A DNA stretch of 64,000 nt, from positions 1-64,000 of the forward strand of contig NZ_FOUB01000014.1 in the NCBI RefSeq assembly GCF_900114745.1, in the 5' to 3' direction. The position numbers and the translations under genes are program-made. How positions within the stretch are numbered: the first letter of the stretch is position 1; the number at the start of each line of letters is the position of its first letter. The DNA is from Nitrosomonas communis (lineage in GTDB: Bacteria > Pseudomonadota > Gammaproteobacteria > Burkholderiales > Nitrosomonadaceae). The notes under the pieces were generated by a model. It did no database searches. It was given only the letters and a program-made list of their open reading frames with translations, and was not told the origin of the DNA. Positions 19,701 through 27,624 of this stretch are shown piece by piece.

Positions 19701-20169
19701 GCCTTTTATAACGCACAATTTTAATATAAGTGCAGAAAAACTAATCAAGATTGGAGATAGTTCCCAGAATAACTGGTTGATTAGAGGAATGTATGGCTGG
19801 ACAAATGGATTTGACATCAATTTCGGGAAACAATACTGGAACTACACCACTTTATTTGCCGACTTAGGTTATTTTGTTGAATCTCCTAGTATATTGAGTT
19901 TCTTTGGTGAGGCCCGCCAAGGAATCAGTTATAACTTATGGAACAACATCGTTTTAACACCACACGCAGTGATTGATGGTCGAATTCAGACAAAAGATCA
20001 GAGTAACGTGTCTTATTTAGAAGCTGGCGGTGGATTATCGTTGAAGTATTACTTTAATCAAACCAGATACTCAGCTCCTAAATCTTATATTGAATTTTTA
20101 TTTCAGTATAAAGCGGGTATTGTAAATATTGAAAGTGGTTTTAATGCGATGGGGATTTTCCGATATTAA
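16735..20169 (+). CDS. nfrA: NfrA-like outer-membrane TPR and beta-barrel protein
   Basis: 1144 residues with a signal peptide (cleavage near S-H-A-A/D, about 33). Residues of roughly 60-880 are tandem TPR helices (many copies of the pattern L-G-x-x-Y ... A-x-x-x-F-x-x-A). A short coiled coil (LRREVRELEDN) leads into about 240 C-terminal residues of alternating beta strands ending in Phe-Arg-Tyr, typical of an outer-membrane barrel and of the NfrA C-terminal domain. In E. coli NfrA is the outer-membrane partner of NfrB and the N4 receptor. Likely role: export of the glycan. It is 276 nt downstream of nfrB and may have its own promoter. Confidence 0.82.
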   Translation: MILTWVLKLKLRLFLTAIGSLMFILVIFTSHAADPALSQNKQDYYLDKIIIQRSERYLEPAIRKFRSFPHLDKAYRLMDENKYPESKIEFQKFFEIDPLDIKARMAYVIMLYRIKEYQEVIQQASLALKQIGNSVPFLLYRALAHNAIGNNEQALKDFSSIITSNDVLEEDKIFALDMSLIISLEQKAYLQSLTFLDQYPVEKKDFNYYMRYAIAREGLGEFDLAREMLDKALLHSKAKNESIKVYMALGNLYKKSKRPDLAESAYQAALAIGGEKSEILRPLAYIYYDLGRLDKAIDMINVLLKQRYNNNDQELLANLFFANKNYLSSARAYETLLLNQTQESDLYRTYRLIGHAYSNAKQYDMAAKAFQHAAEIKQSDEVMQSLVNTLENKGDVGKAIKVYREWLNKEKSAEGYIRLSNLYSSSGDIDKALQSLVLALQSGASKEQQKTVYRTQGELLYQQKKYAEAKVAFQKAAKIDLADTGLAAKIDSADLELLNSSAMTSLKTGHLEEASDTLKKSLKIKESVHTLFMLAEVEKSLGNWEKSAEIYRHLIQLNDLNSKQKSDVLTNLGLLYLDRGQEQPALDYLRAAASMDEQNWVSNRILGNAYARFDRWDEALVQYRSALSKQNNLENLLNFAQANGKLNKNDIATDYFQRAMKQADKDGVNSEDKKTVLDTFGYFLANQKEYEQAAEKWRQSLRIKDDPVIRMRLAMLLGTEFDDDQSLSELETIDSNSLSKELNAERYDFIAQQYAKRKQFSNAISAQIKALDFIETAERHYMLGNYFQSNKQNKEALEQFKLAVDKSPDNTFFVTALGYAYLNNDQPDQSMQMFENVVEKDPKNFGLHKELAYLSLRNSDNEASKYWFKQAIDVKTEQLGGSQVDVVNRDNELANLRREVRELEDNFNFTVYSGYRQNNNTVNPTGAAGTLGGVIPSQGGVELNYRPPVIGLRDGRTFTLFSRLLWSMEPDSFKVDSETFQSTVGIRYKPFITHNFNISAEKLIKIGDSSQNNWLIRGMYGWTNGFDINFGKQYWNYTTLFADLGYFVESPSILSFFGEARQGISYNLWNNIVLTPHAVIDGRIQTKDQSNVSYLEAGGGLSLKYYFNQTRYSAPKSYIEFLFQYKAGIVNIESGFNAMGIFRY

Positions 20170-20192
20170 TTCCTATATCTAGGAGTTATAGA

Positions 20193-21269
20193 ATGAAACG
20201 CTTTTCCTGGGTATGGATAGGTTGTTGGATGATAATAATGATTAGTAGCAGTCGGGCGCTTTTTTCAAAAGAACCCGAACCAATTCATCCAATTCGAGGG
20301 ACGTTTATTCAGCTTTATGAAGACTCACATGGACAATGGGATAAAAATGAGTGGGTAATTTTTTTTTCGTATCTGAAAAAGCTAAAGATATCTAATTTAT
20401 ACTTGCAATGGACGGTTGAAGAGACATACGCTTTTTTTCCCAGTAATTCGTTTCAGCCTGTCGAGTTTCCTCCATTGGAAACTATTTTAAAATTCGCCGA
20501 GCAGCTTGATATAAAAATTAATATCGGTTTAGTGTACGATGACAAATATTGGAATCAGATTACTAAAAATCCACATCGAGTGAAGGTCTATTTGGACGGG
20601 TTGTTGAATCGTTCTATATTAGCTGCTGAGCAAATCGCCCCAATCGCCAAAAAATATAAATCATTTAATGGTTGGTATATTACCGAAGAAGTCGATGATA
20701 TTAACTGGAGACATGGCAAAAGAAAACTTCTGTTTGCTTATTTAGGACAATTAAGTAGCGCGTTAGAGAAACTGACACCTGGCTATCAAATTGCAATTTC
20801 AGGATTTTGTAACGGGCAAATTAAGATGGCAGAATTTAAAAAATTTTGGGATCAATTGTTTGAGCGAACAAGAATTAATTTGGCTTTGTTTCAGGACGGG
20901 ATCGGGGTGAATAAATTGACTTTATCCGAGTTACCTGATTATCTTGCGGCTTTTAAGCAGTCTGCAATTGATAATCAGAGGGAAATAGGCGTGATTGTTG
21001 AAATTTTTCGTCAAACGGATGGTCATCCAATCAATGAAAATTCATTCCAAGCGGTTCCTGCAGATTTATCTAGAATCAACCAGCAGCGTCAACTAGCCAG
21101 TAAGTTTACACAGAATATAATTGCTTTTAGCATCCCATCTTACATGATGCCGATAGCTGGTGATGCCGGAGAAGCTTTATATAACGGTTATCTGGCTGAT
21201 ATTGAAGAAAATACCAATTCCGATTTAAGACTGGAGACTATTCAGAAAGACCCCACCCAACCTCAGTAA
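20193..21269 (+). CDS. DUF4434 glycoside hydrolase-like exported protein
   Basis: 358 residues with an N-terminal signal or anchor segment. The core reads like a TIM-barrel hydrolase of the DUF4434 type: R-G-T-F-I-Q-L-Y at the first strand, N-L-Y-L-Q-W-T-V-E-E, then G-W-Y-I-T-E-E-V-D-D, where the Glu pair is a plausible catalytic site. It starts 23 nt after nfrA with AGGAG ahead of the ATG, so it is in the same operon. E. coli places ybcH after nfrA, and this gene occupies the same slot. Likely a periplasmic enzyme that cuts or trims the exported polymer; substrate not shown. Confidence 0.72.
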   Translation: MKRFSWVWIGCWMIIMISSSRALFSKEPEPIHPIRGTFIQLYEDSHGQWDKNEWVIFFSYLKKLKISNLYLQWTVEETYAFFPSNSFQPVEFPPLETILKFAEQLDIKINIGLVYDDKYWNQITKNPHRVKVYLDGLLNRSILAAEQIAPIAKKYKSFNGWYITEEVDDINWRHGKRKLLFAYLGQLSSALEKLTPGYQIAISGFCNGQIKMAEFKKFWDQLFERTRINLALFQDGIGVNKLTLSELPDYLAAFKQSAIDNQREIGVIVEIFRQTDGHPINENSFQAVPADLSRINQQRQLASKFTQNIIAFSIPSYMMPIAGDAGEALYNGYLADIEENTNSDLRLETIQKDPTQPQ

Positions 21270-21475
21270 ATTAAAATGCGAATTAAGAGCTAACTCGTAA
21301 AAAATTCCAGTAAAACAGAGCCGCAGCCAGCCTTCCGAATACTTGCACCATAAGCCCTTTATAATTCCATTTCTATTTCATAAGTTAATTTATAATCCCA
21401 GGCCATGCAACGATGGAATAGACACATCGTCGCTAATTTATTTGGATAACAATTAAAGCTATTTATCGAAGGCGA

Positions 21476-22276
21476 ATGTTAAGACACCGTAAACGCTATA
21501 ATCAAACTCTAAGTCGCCCAATAATACTAATCAATAATCAATTAACTGAAGTAAAACTAATTGATATATGGCTACAGAGACTCAGCTATATCGCGCAGTT
21601 CGGTCTCTTTCTTCTGACAATCGGTACTATATATTTCACAGTAATACCCCTATATCAAAAAGCTCTTCTTGATGAAGCAATAGCCAAACAGGAGGTTAAG
21701 CTAAAGGAAACAAATGAAATACTTGAAAGAACATACGAGCGTCTTCGAACATATATTGTAAATAGTTTTGTTAGCTATGCCGGCATGAAATGTACCGGTC
21801 TTATCGATTCGTCAGATATTTTGCCAAATAAAACCGAAAAACCTAATACTAAAAAAATGCTTAATGAAGATAATTTATTTGAAATAGATATACCTACGTG
21901 TTTAATCAATGCTGCACATAATTTTTCCTCATTACAATATCTCCAGCCAGACGATCGAGTAACCCTTGAAGAAAAAATACATACATTAACTTTAAGTGGA
22001 GAATTGTCTTCTCTTAAACAACAAGTAATAACAGAATATGAAGAAGTTCCTAATCAAGCAGCTAAAAATTTTAGCGAGCTTAAACCACCTGATGGATTCC
22101 AGAAAAGAATGCTAGAAATTCTGGAAAAACTTCAATCACCTGAAGATTTTGATCGGAGTATCTACATTGCGACAATTGATTCTGAGAGACTTCGTATTAG
22201 AGCATCCTATCAAAAGAAAATTTTAGAATTGATTAATACATTAAGGATTTCTAAATTAGCAAAGGAAGAAAATTGA
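21476..22276 (+). CDS. Membrane protein with coiled coil, unknown function
   Basis: 266 residues. A single membrane segment (about 40-62) is followed by a long charged coiled coil (EAIAKQEVKLKETNEILERT) and a hydrophilic, mostly helical domain ending in K-L-A-K-E-E-N. The ATG at 21476 follows a GAAGGCGA site. It lies between the exopolysaccharide locus and the end of the prophage and belongs clearly to neither. No family is recognised. Confidence 0.65.
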   Translation: MLRHRKRYNQTLSRPIILINNQLTEVKLIDIWLQRLSYIAQFGLFLLTIGTIYFTVIPLYQKALLDEAIAKQEVKLKETNEILERTYERLRTYIVNSFVSYAGMKCTGLIDSSDILPNKTEKPNTKKMLNEDNLFEIDIPTCLINAAHNFSSLQYLQPDDRVTLEEKIHTLTLSGELSSLKQQVITEYEEVPNQAAKNFSELKPPDGFQKRMLEILEKLQSPEDFDRSIYIATIDSERLRIRASYQKKILELINTLRISKLAKEEN

Positions 22277-22468
22277 CACATCTGAAAATTGGTAATGCGA
22301 AAATTAAAGAAAATAGGAATCGAAGAGAAATGCAGCGTCGACGTTTGCAAATGTCCTGTCCCGAGGTTGAACGCGAAGTCCGCAATGAGTGCTAGCCATT
22401 CCCCTGGCTCAGCAGCGAGCACTAGAGAAGGTGAAGCTCAATATAAAAGAGCCACCAAAACGCAAAAA

Positions 22469-22486
22469 TTCCCCGATATCGGGGAA
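22469..22486 (-). terminator. Terminator of the prophage lysis module
   Basis: Perfect 18-bp palindrome TTCCCCGATATCGGGGAA. On the minus strand its GC stem is followed by AATTTTTGCG. It lies about 25 nt after the holin stop, where late transcription from the prophage would end. A palindromic operator is an alternative. Confidence 0.65.
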
Positions 22487-22511
22487 ATTATCATATCGGA
22501 TTGTCTGTGGG

Positions 22512-22940
22512 TTACCGTCCCGGCCCCCGCCACTTATCAAAACTCCTAGCCCCAGTATAACCGAGATAGCCAGCCCCAAACAGCCACCACAGACTCTCTG
22601 GCACTGCTCCCAACAGCTTATTTAAATTCTCCGCTGCCTGGAACACGTGCGCCGGCCACCAGATGCCAAGGATAGACCCGAGCACACACAGCAAGATTAC
22701 CCCGTAGATCACATACAGAAAAGTCGGCCTTGCCCGGCTCGTCCATGGGTCGGCGGAATTGGCCTCAGCCAGAATGGCAGATAGACTTGTCTGCATTTCC
22801 TGCAGTGCTTGCTGCCCCTCGGTTTGTAATAGGGCAAGCTTGGCCTTCTCACGTTCAGCCGGATCAGGAATCAAGCGATCAAGCAGACGGCTTCCGGCTT
22901 CAATGAGCCCTGGTGCTAAAGTGGTTAGAATTGGAATCAT
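22512..22940 (-). CDS. Holin of the 3TM family
   Basis: 142 residues from the ATG at 22940 (M-I-P-I-L-T-T), which overlaps the endolysin stop. A Pro-Asp-Pro-rich helical start is followed by two or three hydrophobic segments (about 66-90 and 113-130) and a basic tail (S-F-D-K-W-R-G). This is the pattern of the GTA-type 3TM holins. It would form the membrane lesion that releases endolysin. The overlap with the endolysin gene indicates translational coupling. Confidence 0.8.
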   Translation of the reverse strand: MIPILTTLAPGLIEAGSRLLDRLIPDPAEREKAKLALLQTEGQQALQEMQTSLSAILAEANSADPWTSRARPTFLYVIYGVILLCVLGSILGIWWPAHVFQAAENLNKLLGAVPESLWWLFGAGYLGYTGARSFDKWRGPGR

Positions 22941-23449
22941 ACGGTACCCTCCACAAATTCTGCCATACGATTCATCCAACCAGCCGCAAAGACTGATTGC
23001 TTTGGATCATTGGTAATTAATCGCCCCAAGTGGCGAACCCGTGATGCAAGCACTTTACTGTAGAGTTTATTTTGATCGGCAGCTGCTATAGCAGCAAGGG
23101 TCTTCGGACCAATTACTCTATCCGCGGCTACACCCACAGCTGTTTGCAGCCAATGCACTGCCGTTTTCGGATCAGAATGCACACCGCTATCTACCAAGAG
23201 CGCTTGCAATGCCGGGTGCGTAATTGCATCAAAACCTGGCTCTACAATATATTGCTGACGATAAATTTCCCGTGCTTCAGCTTCAGTAAGCGCTGCTACT
23301 TCATCACTAGTCGCTGCTCGCCCGAGACGGCGCCAACCTCCGAGTGTTTTGGCCGTGATGCCGTACTTGGTCGGGCCACCCCGATCAGCCGGGTGATTGA
23401 TAAAGCTGCCTTCACGGCGAATGATGTCATCGATAATAGTTTCAACCAT
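22937..23449 (-). CDS. Endolysin, glycoside hydrolase family 108
   Basis: 170 residues. The N-terminal R-R-E-G-S-F-I-N-H-P with D-R-G-G-P-T-K-Y-G-I-T is the GH108 signature, with the catalytic Glu at residue 13. The C-terminal half (G-V-A-A-D-R-V-I-G-P-K-T) is a peptidoglycan-binding domain. It cleaves the glycan strands of peptidoglycan at lysis. No signal peptide, so release depends on the holin just downstream. Confidence 0.9.
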   Translation of the reverse strand: MVETIIDDIIRREGSFINHPADRGGPTKYGITAKTLGGWRRLGRAATSDEVAALTEAEAREIYRQQYIVEPGFDAITHPALQALLVDSGVHSDPKTAVHWLQTAVGVAADRVIGPKTLAAIAAADQNKLYSKVLASRVRHLGRLITNDPKQSVFAAGWMNRMAEFVEGTV

Positions 23450-23736
23450 TACTGACCTCCAAATAATTCAATTTTCAAAAGTGCTCCAGCTAACAACGCC
23501 AACACAAAGCCGGTGGTGATGATCTTGATTACCGTCTGCCAGGCGGTACGTTTGGCAGTATTAAAGGCATCAAGTAGATCACGTAGCTCACGAATGTCGT
23601 GGGCAGCGTCCTCGCCTTCAAGGCCGACATCGGCTAATGCGCGCTTGGCACCGCGCGCGGCTGCTTGTTCGAGCAACTGTTCGAATTCGTCTTGCGGCAT
23701 GGCGACCATACCGTTATACAGAGTGGGTAGATTCAT
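23449..23736 (-). CDS. Small membrane protein of the lysis module (DUF6127-like)
   Basis: 95 residues: a soluble, acidic helical part (E-F-E-Q-L-L-E-Q-A-A, R-E-L-R-D-L-L-D-A-F) and a single C-terminal membrane segment (about 65-88). Its stop shares bases with the endolysin start. The pattern matches DUF6127, small phage and gene-transfer-agent proteins next to lysis genes. A role in spanin or holin control is possible but not shown. Confidence 0.6.
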   Translation of the reverse strand: MNLPTLYNGMVAMPQDEFEQLLEQAAARGAKRALADVGLEGEDAAHDIRELRDLLDAFNTAKRTAWQTVIKIITTGFVLALLAGALLKIELFGGQ

Positions 23737-23753
23737 TTATATGCTCCAGAAAT

Positions 23754-23773
23754 AAAAAAACCGCCAGAGGCGG
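23754..23773 (-). terminator. Intrinsic terminator between tail and lysis modules
   Basis: On the minus strand CCGCC-TCT-GGCGG is followed by seven T. It lies between the tail-tip gene ending at 23815 and the lysis gene starting at 23736. It should reduce read-through and so set lysis gene dosage. Confidence 0.75.
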
Positions 23774-23814
23774 AGTAGGGGTGGGGTGAAACAGGATGAG
23801 AAGCGAAGGCGATG

Positions 23815-24228
23815 TTAAGCAAAAATGAATTTCAATGCGCCCGCCGGAAAATTCGGTGCTGGATCGCCCGCCACGATATTTCTGGCCGTGTCGAGATTGG
23901 CTACCGCTAGTAGGGTGCCACCGGTAGACGCATCATAGATCCCTGCGCCGACTACGTTGCCCCAATTGGCGTTAGGAGCGCCGTACACAATCGCAGCGGC
24001 ATTCGAGAACTCGCCATTTCCGCCAGTAGGCGCATTCCAGGCGGTATCACTAGGGCCATTCTGCACTCTGGCGTAGTTACCGCCTGACACCTCTACGCCA
24101 CCGGTGCCATCTTCGAGCGGAAGCGTAGTAAAAAGCGCAATATAAATGCCTGCTGGTTTTGGCCATGTAGCCGTGCGCAGCAGATGGTTACCGATGGATT
24201 CTTCCAGAACATTCGTAGCTGAACTCAT
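23815..24228 (-). CDS. Tail fibre-associated protein
   Basis: 137 residues opening with S-x-A-T-N-V-L-E-x-x-x-x-N-H-L-L-R and followed by P-A-G-I-Y-I-A-L-F-T-T, a Gly/Asn-rich middle and S-G-G-N-Y-A-R-V. This pattern recurs in small phage tail-fibre proteins placed last in the tail module. Probably a structural tail-tip protein. Confidence 0.65.
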   Translation of the reverse strand: MSSATNVLEESIGNHLLRTATWPKPAGIYIALFTTLPLEDGTGGVEVSGGNYARVQNGPSDTAWNAPTGGNGEFSNAAAIVYGAPNANWGNVVGAGIYDASTGGTLLAVANLDTARNIVAGDPAPNFPAGALKFIFA

Positions 24229-24240
24229 AATGCCTCCTGA

Positions 24241-24900
24241 TTAAAACAATAAGAAAAACCCGCTCACGGATTCGGGATAAACCTTTGAGCTAGCTCGTTG
24301 TTTGAACGTAATGGGTAGATTGACCGACAATTCAGAACCCTGCTGCAAGCCTGCTTGCATAGAAGTATTGATAGGAAAGAGAGCCGATAATCTTGACTCA
24401 GACTGCAACGCGGCTTGCATCTCGAGGGATATGGGGTATTGAGTGAAAGCCAACTCAGTGCCAAGCTCAAGATTGCTTTCGGTATCAAAGGTTGCGGTAA
24501 AGATTGACCCTAGGGCAAAACCAGACACCAGATCAGCCTGGAGTGTAACGCCGAGCGGCAAGACCGCATTCAAGGTTCGCTCTGCGCTAATTACTTCGGA
24601 TACCACCTGGCTAACCTGCGCAGTAATGATCGACGGCCTCAATGTCTCTGCGGTTAATTGGCTTACCTGAATATTGGGTGGCGTCACCTCCTTGCGTAAA
24701 ATAGACGCGATAAGCTGGTGTGCTTGGGCTTTGACCGCTGTATTTTGCCGCAATACGCCAGCAATGGCATGACTCGCCTGGACATTGACGCCCGTATTTT
24801 TGCGTAAAACTGCGGCGGTCGCTTGACTTGCCTGAGTTTTGACCGCGGTGTTACTACGCAGTATCTCCGCAACAACCTGACTTGATCGAGCTGCCGTCAT
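24241..24900 (-). CDS. Repeat-rich tail protein
   Basis: 219 residues. The first half holds about six copies of an 18-residue repeat of the form A-S-Q-x-x-A-x-V-L-R-x-N-T-x-V-x-x-Q (about 5-115). The second half has a looser repeat of L-x-x-x-L-Q-x-x-S-x-L-x-x-x-L-P-I. Such V-S-Q-x-x-V-E-V-L-R repeats are common in phage tail-tip proteins. It starts at the base where the preceding gene stops. Likely a virion fibre or adaptor component. Confidence 0.6.
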   Translation of the reverse strand: MTAARSSQVVAEILRSNTAVKTQASQATAAVLRKNTGVNVQASHAIAGVLRQNTAVKAQAHQLIASILRKEVTPPNIQVSQLTAETLRPSIITAQVSQVVSEVISAERTLNAVLPLGVTLQADLVSGFALGSIFTATFDTESNLELGTELAFTQYPISLEMQAALQSESRLSALFPINTSMQAGLQQGSELSVNLPITFKQRASSKVYPESVSGFFLLF

Positions 24901-25922
24901 TATGCCGACTCGATGACCACTTCCATCGCGTTGACCGCAGCCGGTGTCCAGGCTGCACCGGTATTCGGATCCACCTCATGAATGCTCGAATAATAAATTT
25001 GCGACGTCGATAACGCCTGGGCAGCGCCAAGGCTATCGGTAGTGCCCGATCGAATGCCGACTTTAAGCGAGCGAGAGCCGGCATCATCTTTGAGCGCGGC
25101 TACTTTAACCCTGACCCCATAAATGATCTGACTGGCTAATGATGGCGGATCGCCCATCACGTAGCTATCTTTCTGCCCGATCACATTGCTCGCATTGTAA
25201 TCGGTGGTGTTGGGCGTGGGATCATCCACCAACGCATAATGGCTGGTCCCAGTACTTGGCGTCCAATCGGTGTAATTGCCATCCGCGCTAGGATAAACCG
25301 CATCGATGCGTACATCGCCCAGAAAATCATTGTTGGGCGCAGGCCCCGTCGTATCGAGCAAATAGAAATCATCATACTTGAATATCGTGGAGAGGCCGGT
25401 ATTGCCTGGTACACCCAAAGCCACCTGATTGACAAAAGCATTGGCGGTATTTTTAGTGTCGACATTCGAGGCAGATAGGATATTGATCCCGTTCAATCTC
25501 ACATCAAAGGCACCGGTGGTATCATGCATCGTGGCTTTCAATTCCAGATACTGCTCAGCTGCTGCAAGCACGGCAGTGCTGGTACCTAGAACCGTGCCGT
25601 TGCGACTCACAAAGACATTACCCGCTGGGTTAACGCCTAATTCTAATTGTTGAGTTCCACCATCCATCAGGCGCAGAATGGAATTGGATAAAGAAGGCAT
25701 AGTGCTTGGGTTAAATGAGAATCCCACGATCAGGGTAGAGTAATTTCCGGGCAGCGTCTTGGATGCCCAACCAAAGGAGGAGGAATTAGGTGCCAATAAA
25801 GCACCTCCGCCCCGTCTTCCCCCTGTGGCACTGATCGAAAATAGACCAGTTGTGCTGTTCCATTCTTTCAAAATATCAGCGGTAGCATAGGTCTCAAATC
25901 CATCAAAAAAAATTAAACTCAT
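24900..25922 (-). CDS. Tail-tip protein with lectin-like domain
   Basis: 340 residues. The first 190 or so (F-F-D-G-F-E-T-Y at the start, then strand-rich segments with L-E-L-K-A-T-M-H-D and D-D-F-Y-L-L-D) have the pattern of a concanavalin/LamG-like jelly roll. The rest is a second beta domain. No signal peptide. Position among tail-tip genes and one-base junctions with both neighbours point to receptor binding on the virion. Confidence 0.6.
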   Translation of the reverse strand: MSLIFFDGFETYATADILKEWNSTTGLFSISATGGRRGGGALLAPNSSSFGWASKTLPGNYSTLIVGFSFNPSTMPSLSNSILRLMDGGTQQLELGVNPAGNVFVSRNGTVLGTSTAVLAAAEQYLELKATMHDTTGAFDVRLNGINILSASNVDTKNTANAFVNQVALGVPGNTGLSTIFKYDDFYLLDTTGPAPNNDFLGDVRIDAVYPSADGNYTDWTPSTGTSHYALVDDPTPNTTDYNASNVIGQKDSYVMGDPPSLASQIIYGVRVKVAALKDDAGSRSLKVGIRSGTTDSLGAAQALSTSQIYYSSIHEVDPNTGAAWTPAAVNAMEVVIESA

Positions 25923-27094
25923 TAGAATCCCCTCATCAAAGCGACCACGTCAAATTTGGCTGCGGCCGCGTCATAAATAAAACCGATCTTGTCTGTCAAC
26001 CCCGGCCCGGTAGATAACGTTATATTGGTTAAATCCGAACCGAAGCGATGATTTACCAGCGTTATAGTTCTACCTCCCACGCTATCTTGCGTTAATTCCA
26101 GCATGCATTTCTGCCGGTCCTCTGCTCCTGTGAGCGTAATGGTGGCATTGCCGCCGAGCGTGACCTTGATGGTATGCGCCTGCGAGAAATCCGCAGTTAT
26201 GCTGGTATTAAAGGGAAGGGCGAGAACGGCCGCTTTGGGTAGGGTCAGAATATTGGTGCCATCGTGATACACCCAGATGGCTACATTTGGCGGCAAAGCT
26301 ACACCGGTGCCACTCAGCCCTTTTAGGGTAAGCTTATAGCCGCCAGTGGTATTATTGATTACAAGCCAGGAGCGCGGCGCATTGCTGAGCGGTACCGAGA
26401 TGTTGATCTCGCCCGATACTGCACCGGTGAATACCAGCTCCAGGTTATTCGCCTCATCGGCAGTCAAAGTAACATTGCTATTACCTGCTACAGATTTGCT
26501 CAGTCTGCCTAATAGATAGGTTCTCGCCAGATCGCCCGCCACCGCCTTGTTTTCACTCGCTTCCAATCTGCTGTCGAGGCTGGTAAAGCTTGTACCAAGC
26601 ACGGTACTACTCTGTGCTGCTACATCATCGGCCGCACCCCACACCACATTGAGCAGTTTGGTAATGGTGCCAAAGGCTGAGCCGGTCCACACTACGCTAT
26701 AAGCCGCCTCAGCGATGCTATTGGTGCGGATGGGAGTGCCGCTCGAATCGATGGTAATGTACCAGGTGCTCGCAGAGACACCAGAGAAGCTGATGGTGGT
26801 AGGGGTCGTTTTGGACACTACTGCATTCAGACTAGGCCGCCAGCAAAAGCCAGGCTGCACCGTTAGGATATTACCTGAACCAGTGCATTTATAACTATAC
26901 GCACCGATCAGGCTCGCGCTTACCCCAAACAACGCCTGAAATGCCTTGGCGACATTGGCGCTGCTCGCTGCCGTACTGTTGCCGGCTAGCAATTCCAGTG
27001 CAGCAATCGCTGCCTCGATCAAATCGAGGTTGCTGTTGTGTTTCGTGATGTAATTGGTATCGCCATTAATGAAGCGTTGCAGCTGTAATGTCAC
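25922..27094 (-). CDS. Tail fibre or tip protein, unknown domain
   Basis: 390 residues. The N-terminal helical part (N-L-D-L-I-E-A-A-I-A-A-L-E-L-L-A) likely attaches to the virion. The remainder is Ser/Thr/Val/Gly-rich and strand-predicting, typical of trimeric fibres. Its start overlaps the stop of the upstream gene by 4 nt. The receptor and family are not recognisable. Confidence 0.55.
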   Translation of the reverse strand: MTLQLQRFINGDTNYITKHNSNLDLIEAAIAALELLAGNSTAASSANVAKAFQALFGVSASLIGAYSYKCTGSGNILTVQPGFCWRPSLNAVVSKTTPTTISFSGVSASTWYITIDSSGTPIRTNSIAEAAYSVVWTGSAFGTITKLLNVVWGAADDVAAQSSTVLGTSFTSLDSRLEASENKAVAGDLARTYLLGRLSKSVAGNSNVTLTADEANNLELVFTGAVSGEINISVPLSNAPRSWLVINNTTGGYKLTLKGLSGTGVALPPNVAIWVYHDGTNILTLPKAAVLALPFNTSITADFSQAHTIKVTLGGNATITLTGAEDRQKCMLELTQDSVGGRTITLVNHRFGSDLTNITLSTGPGLTDKIGFIYDAAAAKFDVVALMRGF

Positions 27095-27624
27095 GAATAA
27101 ATCTCCTGTAATACGCCGCCTTTAAATATCCCGGTTGCTCCGTAGGGCGTTAGGCCATATATGCCGAGTTGAGAAAATTCCTCATATGTTAAAGGTCTGC
27201 CTACGAGGGAATTATCAATGGGTGTGCCGATCACAATCCCACCGGACTGAAATACAGATGGCGTTGATGCCGGGTTTATACCGGTGATAATGCCTGCGTT
27301 ACCAAAAGTGAAGGAGGGGAAAGTGACGGGTATCCGAAAAAAGCTTCCCGGTTGCTCCTGAGAAAAGCCCACCACCTCATAGCGTCCAGATTCGCTCCGC
27401 CTGAGTCTGACTGCCGCGCCTACTTCGGCATAAAGTAGATTACGGTTGGCGCGTGCAATCGGCACATTCTTGAGCGGATTTATCTGGCCAATATCGACGT
27501 CGACCGCGTAGAGCATTGCCAAGCCATCCGTCACTAATAGCGCAGGTCGGGTCAATACTTTGCCGTCTAACTCTTTGGCCGCATTCTTTATTTCCGCTTG
27601 CGTGATATAAGTCAGTGTGCTCAT
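27091..27624 (-). CDS. Tail protein, unknown
   Basis: 177 residues, no membrane segment. An N-terminal T-Y-I-T-Q-A-E-I-K-N-A-A block is followed by mixed alpha/beta and a Gly/Pro/Ser-rich C-terminus. Four-base overlaps with the tail hub gene upstream and the fibre gene downstream place it in the tail-tip operon. Function not recognised. Confidence 0.55.
   Translation of the reverse strand: MSTLTYITQAEIKNAAKELDGKVLTRPALLVTDGLAMLYAVDVDIGQINPLKNVPIARANRNLLYAEVGAAVRLRRSESGRYEVVGFSQEQPGSFFRIPVTFPSFTFGNAGIITGINPASTPSVFQSGGIVIGTPIDNSLVGRPLTYEEFSQLGIYGLTPYGATGIFKGGVLQEIYS

Noticed and set aside
22277-22511. Attachment site at the left prophage border
   Set aside because: No tRNA 3' end or repeat of another part of the window was seen, and the palindrome there is better explained as a terminator.
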